NCBI GenBank assembly: GCA_964353455.1
Contig: CAYGWP010000257.1
Location: forward strand, 1 to 12,475
DNA from: CAYGWP01 sp964353455
GTDB taxonomy: Bacteria; Planctomycetota; Phycisphaerae; FEN-1346
Reading direction: 5' to 3'
Length of the DNA: 12,475 nt
How positions within the stretch are numbered: the stretch's first letter is position 1; each line of letters starts with the position of its first letter. The translations under genes were made by a program, and so were the position numbers. Shown here in pieces: positions 10,975-12,475 of the stretch. The notes beneath the pieces were generated by a model. That model made no database searches. It was given only the letters and a program-made list of their open reading frames with translations, and was not told where the DNA came from.

Positions 10975-12475
10975 TCACTTGCGTTTCTTGGCGCCCTTGG
11001 CGGGGGCGGCCTTGGCGGGCGCGGACTCGGTTCCAGCGGCGGTCTCGCCCCTCAACCTTGCGGCCGTGTACTCCGTCGCCCGCAGGACGTAATTGCTCGC
11101 ACCGGCGGCGGCCTCCTGGACGGCAGCGGCGAGCGGCTTGGCCTTGTCGCCGAGGTTTTCGATCACGTTGGCGGCCTGGAGCCGGACCCAGGGGTTGGCG
11201 CCCTTGAGTAGAAGTTCGCCGAGGGCGGGCAGGCCCTTGTCGAGGAGTCCCGCGCGGCAGAGGGCCTCGGCCGCCGCAACGCGGACGGACCCGGACTCGT
11301 CGGCCAGACGCTTTTCGAGGGCCGCGGCCGCATCGGCCGCCTTCGCCCCGATCATCGCGCAGCCGAGCGCCGCCCAGTACCGGATGCACTCGTTCGGGTC
11401 GTCCATCCAGGCGACGAGTTTCGGAAGGTTGGCGGCGTCGCGCCTGGTGGCAACGTCGGCCACGTCAATGACGCGGTCAATCGGGTAGGCCTTGGGGTCG
11501 GCCGACTCCTCGCGCCCCTCCAGCGGCGAGCCTTCGGGGATGAATCCGTTGTCGCGGACGGCCAGCAGATGCCCGCGCAGTGCGGCGCGCATCCGCTTCA
11601 GCCGGTCCTGGTGCTCGGGGGCGGCGGCAAGGTTCTTCACCTCCGACGGGTCCTGCTGGAGGTCGTAGAGTTCCTCTTCGGGCTTCTCCCCCCAGAAGAA
11701 CTTTTGCGGCCCGGTGAGTTTCCCCTCGCGGTTCATCTGGTCCCACACCTGCGTCGATCTCATCTGCCACAGGTACGCCACGTGCTGGCCCCAGATGACT
11801 TGCGGCAGGTAGTTGCGGATGTAGCGGAACCGCTTGTCGCGGACGGTGCGGACGAAGTCGTACCGCTCGTCCATGCGGTTGCGGAACGAGAACGCGAACT
11901 CCTGCGGCCCCGCGTTCTGCGGCCCCGCGAATGCATGGCCCTGCATGTACTTCGGCGCGGGCACCCCCGCGAGACTGAGCACCGTGGGGCCGAAATCGAC
12001 GAACGACACCGGCGCATCCACGCGCGACCCCGGCGCTCCGGGGGCCAGCGACTGGAACTTCTTCGGATACCGCACGATCAGCGGCACGTGCAGGCCGCTG
12101 TCGTAGCAGAAGCGTTTGCTGCGGGGCAGGACGCCGCCGTTGTCGCCGTAGTAGAAGACGATTGTGTCCTCGGCCAGGCCGTCGTCCGCAAGGTCCTTGA
12201 GGAGTTTGGCCACTTGCTCGTCGAGTTTCGCCATCTGGTCATAGTAGTGCGCCCGGTCCGTGCGGAACTCCGGCGTGTCGGGGTGATACGCCGGCAGCAC
12301 GACTGCGGCGGGGTCCGTCCCATCGGGCGGCCGCACGTAGCCTTTCCCGTGGAGGGAACTCTCGTGCGTTATCCCGTGGTTGAAGACGGCGAAGAAGGGC
12401 TTGCCCTGCGGCCTGTTGCGCCAGTGGGCCTGGTTGCTGCTTTCGTCCCAGGCGTCCTTTATGTTGATGGGCGAG
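10975..12475 (-). CDS. Sulfatase with C-terminal HEAT-like repeats (5' end missing)
   Basis: The frame is open to the right edge and gives 499 residues; the true N-terminus, signal peptide and the C/S-x-P-x-R formylglycine motif are outside the window. Visible sulfatase features in order are KPFFAVFNHGITHESS near the start, the metal-site segment FYYGDNGG, KRFCYDSGLHVPLIVRYP, VSFVDFGPTVLSLAGV, and GEKPEEELYDLQQDPSEVKNLA, the conserved end of the S1 family catalytic domain. From about visible residue 335 onward the protein has alpha-helical HEAT-like repeats (YWAALGCAMIGAKA; VRVAAAEALCRAG; VRLQAANVIENLG), then an Ala/Lys tail ending AKGAKKRK. S1 sulfatases hydrolyse sulfate esters, often on polysaccharides. 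A GTG at 12336 is internal and should not be used as the start. Assignment to the sulfatase family is firm; the substrate is unknown. Confidence 0.94.
   Translation of the reverse strand, partial: SPINIKDAWDESSNQAHWRNRPQGKPFFAVFNHGITHESSLHGKGYVRPPDGTDPAAVVLPAYHPDTPEFRTDRAHYYDQMAKLDEQVAKLLKDLADDGLAEDTIVFYYGDNGGVLPRSKRFCYDSGLHVPLIVRYPKKFQSLAPGAPGSRVDAPVSFVDFGPTVLSLAGVPAPKYMQGHAFAGPQNAGPQEFAFSFRNRMDERYDFVRTVRDKRFRYIRNYLPQVIWGQHVAYLWQMRSTQVWDQMNREGKLTGPQKFFWGEKPEEELYDLQQDPSEVKNLAAAPEHQDRLKRMRAALRGHLLAVRDNGFIPEGSPLEGREESADPKAYPIDRVIDVADVATRRDAANLPKLVAWMDDPNECIRYWAALGCAMIGAKAADAAAALEKRLADESGSVRVAAAEALCRAGLLDKGLPALGELLLKGANPWVRLQAANVIENLGDKAKPLAAAVQEAAAGASNYVLRATEYTAARLRGETAAGTESAPAKAAPAKGAKKRK

Overview
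This window looks like a chromosomal segment of a high-GC bacterium of the PVC group, most likely a planctomycete (inference). The evidence is the gene content: two Tat-exported oxidoreductases (an aldo/keto reductase with a ferredoxin tail and a Gfo/Idh/MocA protein), a sulfatase with a HEAT-like tail, a giant secreted PQQ-type beta-propeller protein with an N-terminal Rossmann domain, a lipoprotein serine protease, and several small membrane-anchored proteins. All of this is interspersed with many short palindromic repeats in the intergenic DNA. Almost every predicted protein is exported or membrane-anchored. No phage, plasmid, transposase, CRISPR or RNA gene was recognised.

Layout. At the left edge, on the minus strand, is the first 32 codons of a lipoprotein (1-96), preceded on the same strand by the Fe-S aldo/keto reductase (194-1351). 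Next comes about 0.9 kb of non-coding DNA (1352-2246) packed with hairpins, including two long hairpins of one family with compensatory arm changes, and a tract with CTT repeated about every 10 bp. A plus-strand run of five small genes follows (2247-4601): a single-helix hypothetical protein, a DUF4190-like membrane protein, two proteins with a BamE/SmpA-like motif, and a GspG-C-terminal-like protein. A candidate -10 box then precedes a probable two-gene operon: a DegP/HtrA-like PDZ lipoprotein (4709-5776) and the 1055-residue Rossmann/propeller protein (5810-8977). The latter carries two in-frame copies of a palindromic repeat at domain boundaries.

The propeller gene converges with the Gfo/Idh/MocA gene (minus, 9092-10540) across 114 bases that hold an inverted pair of small hairpins and a 13-bp hairpin. 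The Gfo gene has its own promoter with a TATAAT box. Upstream of it lies a nested inverted-repeat composite (10639-10963) containing a perfect 29-bp hairpin and a 111-bp element with perfect 17-bp terminal inverted repeats. The right edge is a sulfatase gene (minus) cut off at its 5' end.

Functionally, the sulfatase, Gfo/Idh/MocA and aldo/keto reductase fit the extracytoplasmic polysaccharide and sugar metabolism typical of these bacteria. The protease and propeller protein look like an envelope pair. The roles of the five small proteins cannot be assigned. The most unusual material is the repeat content: several palindrome families that recur singly, as inverted pairs, and inside a coding sequence.
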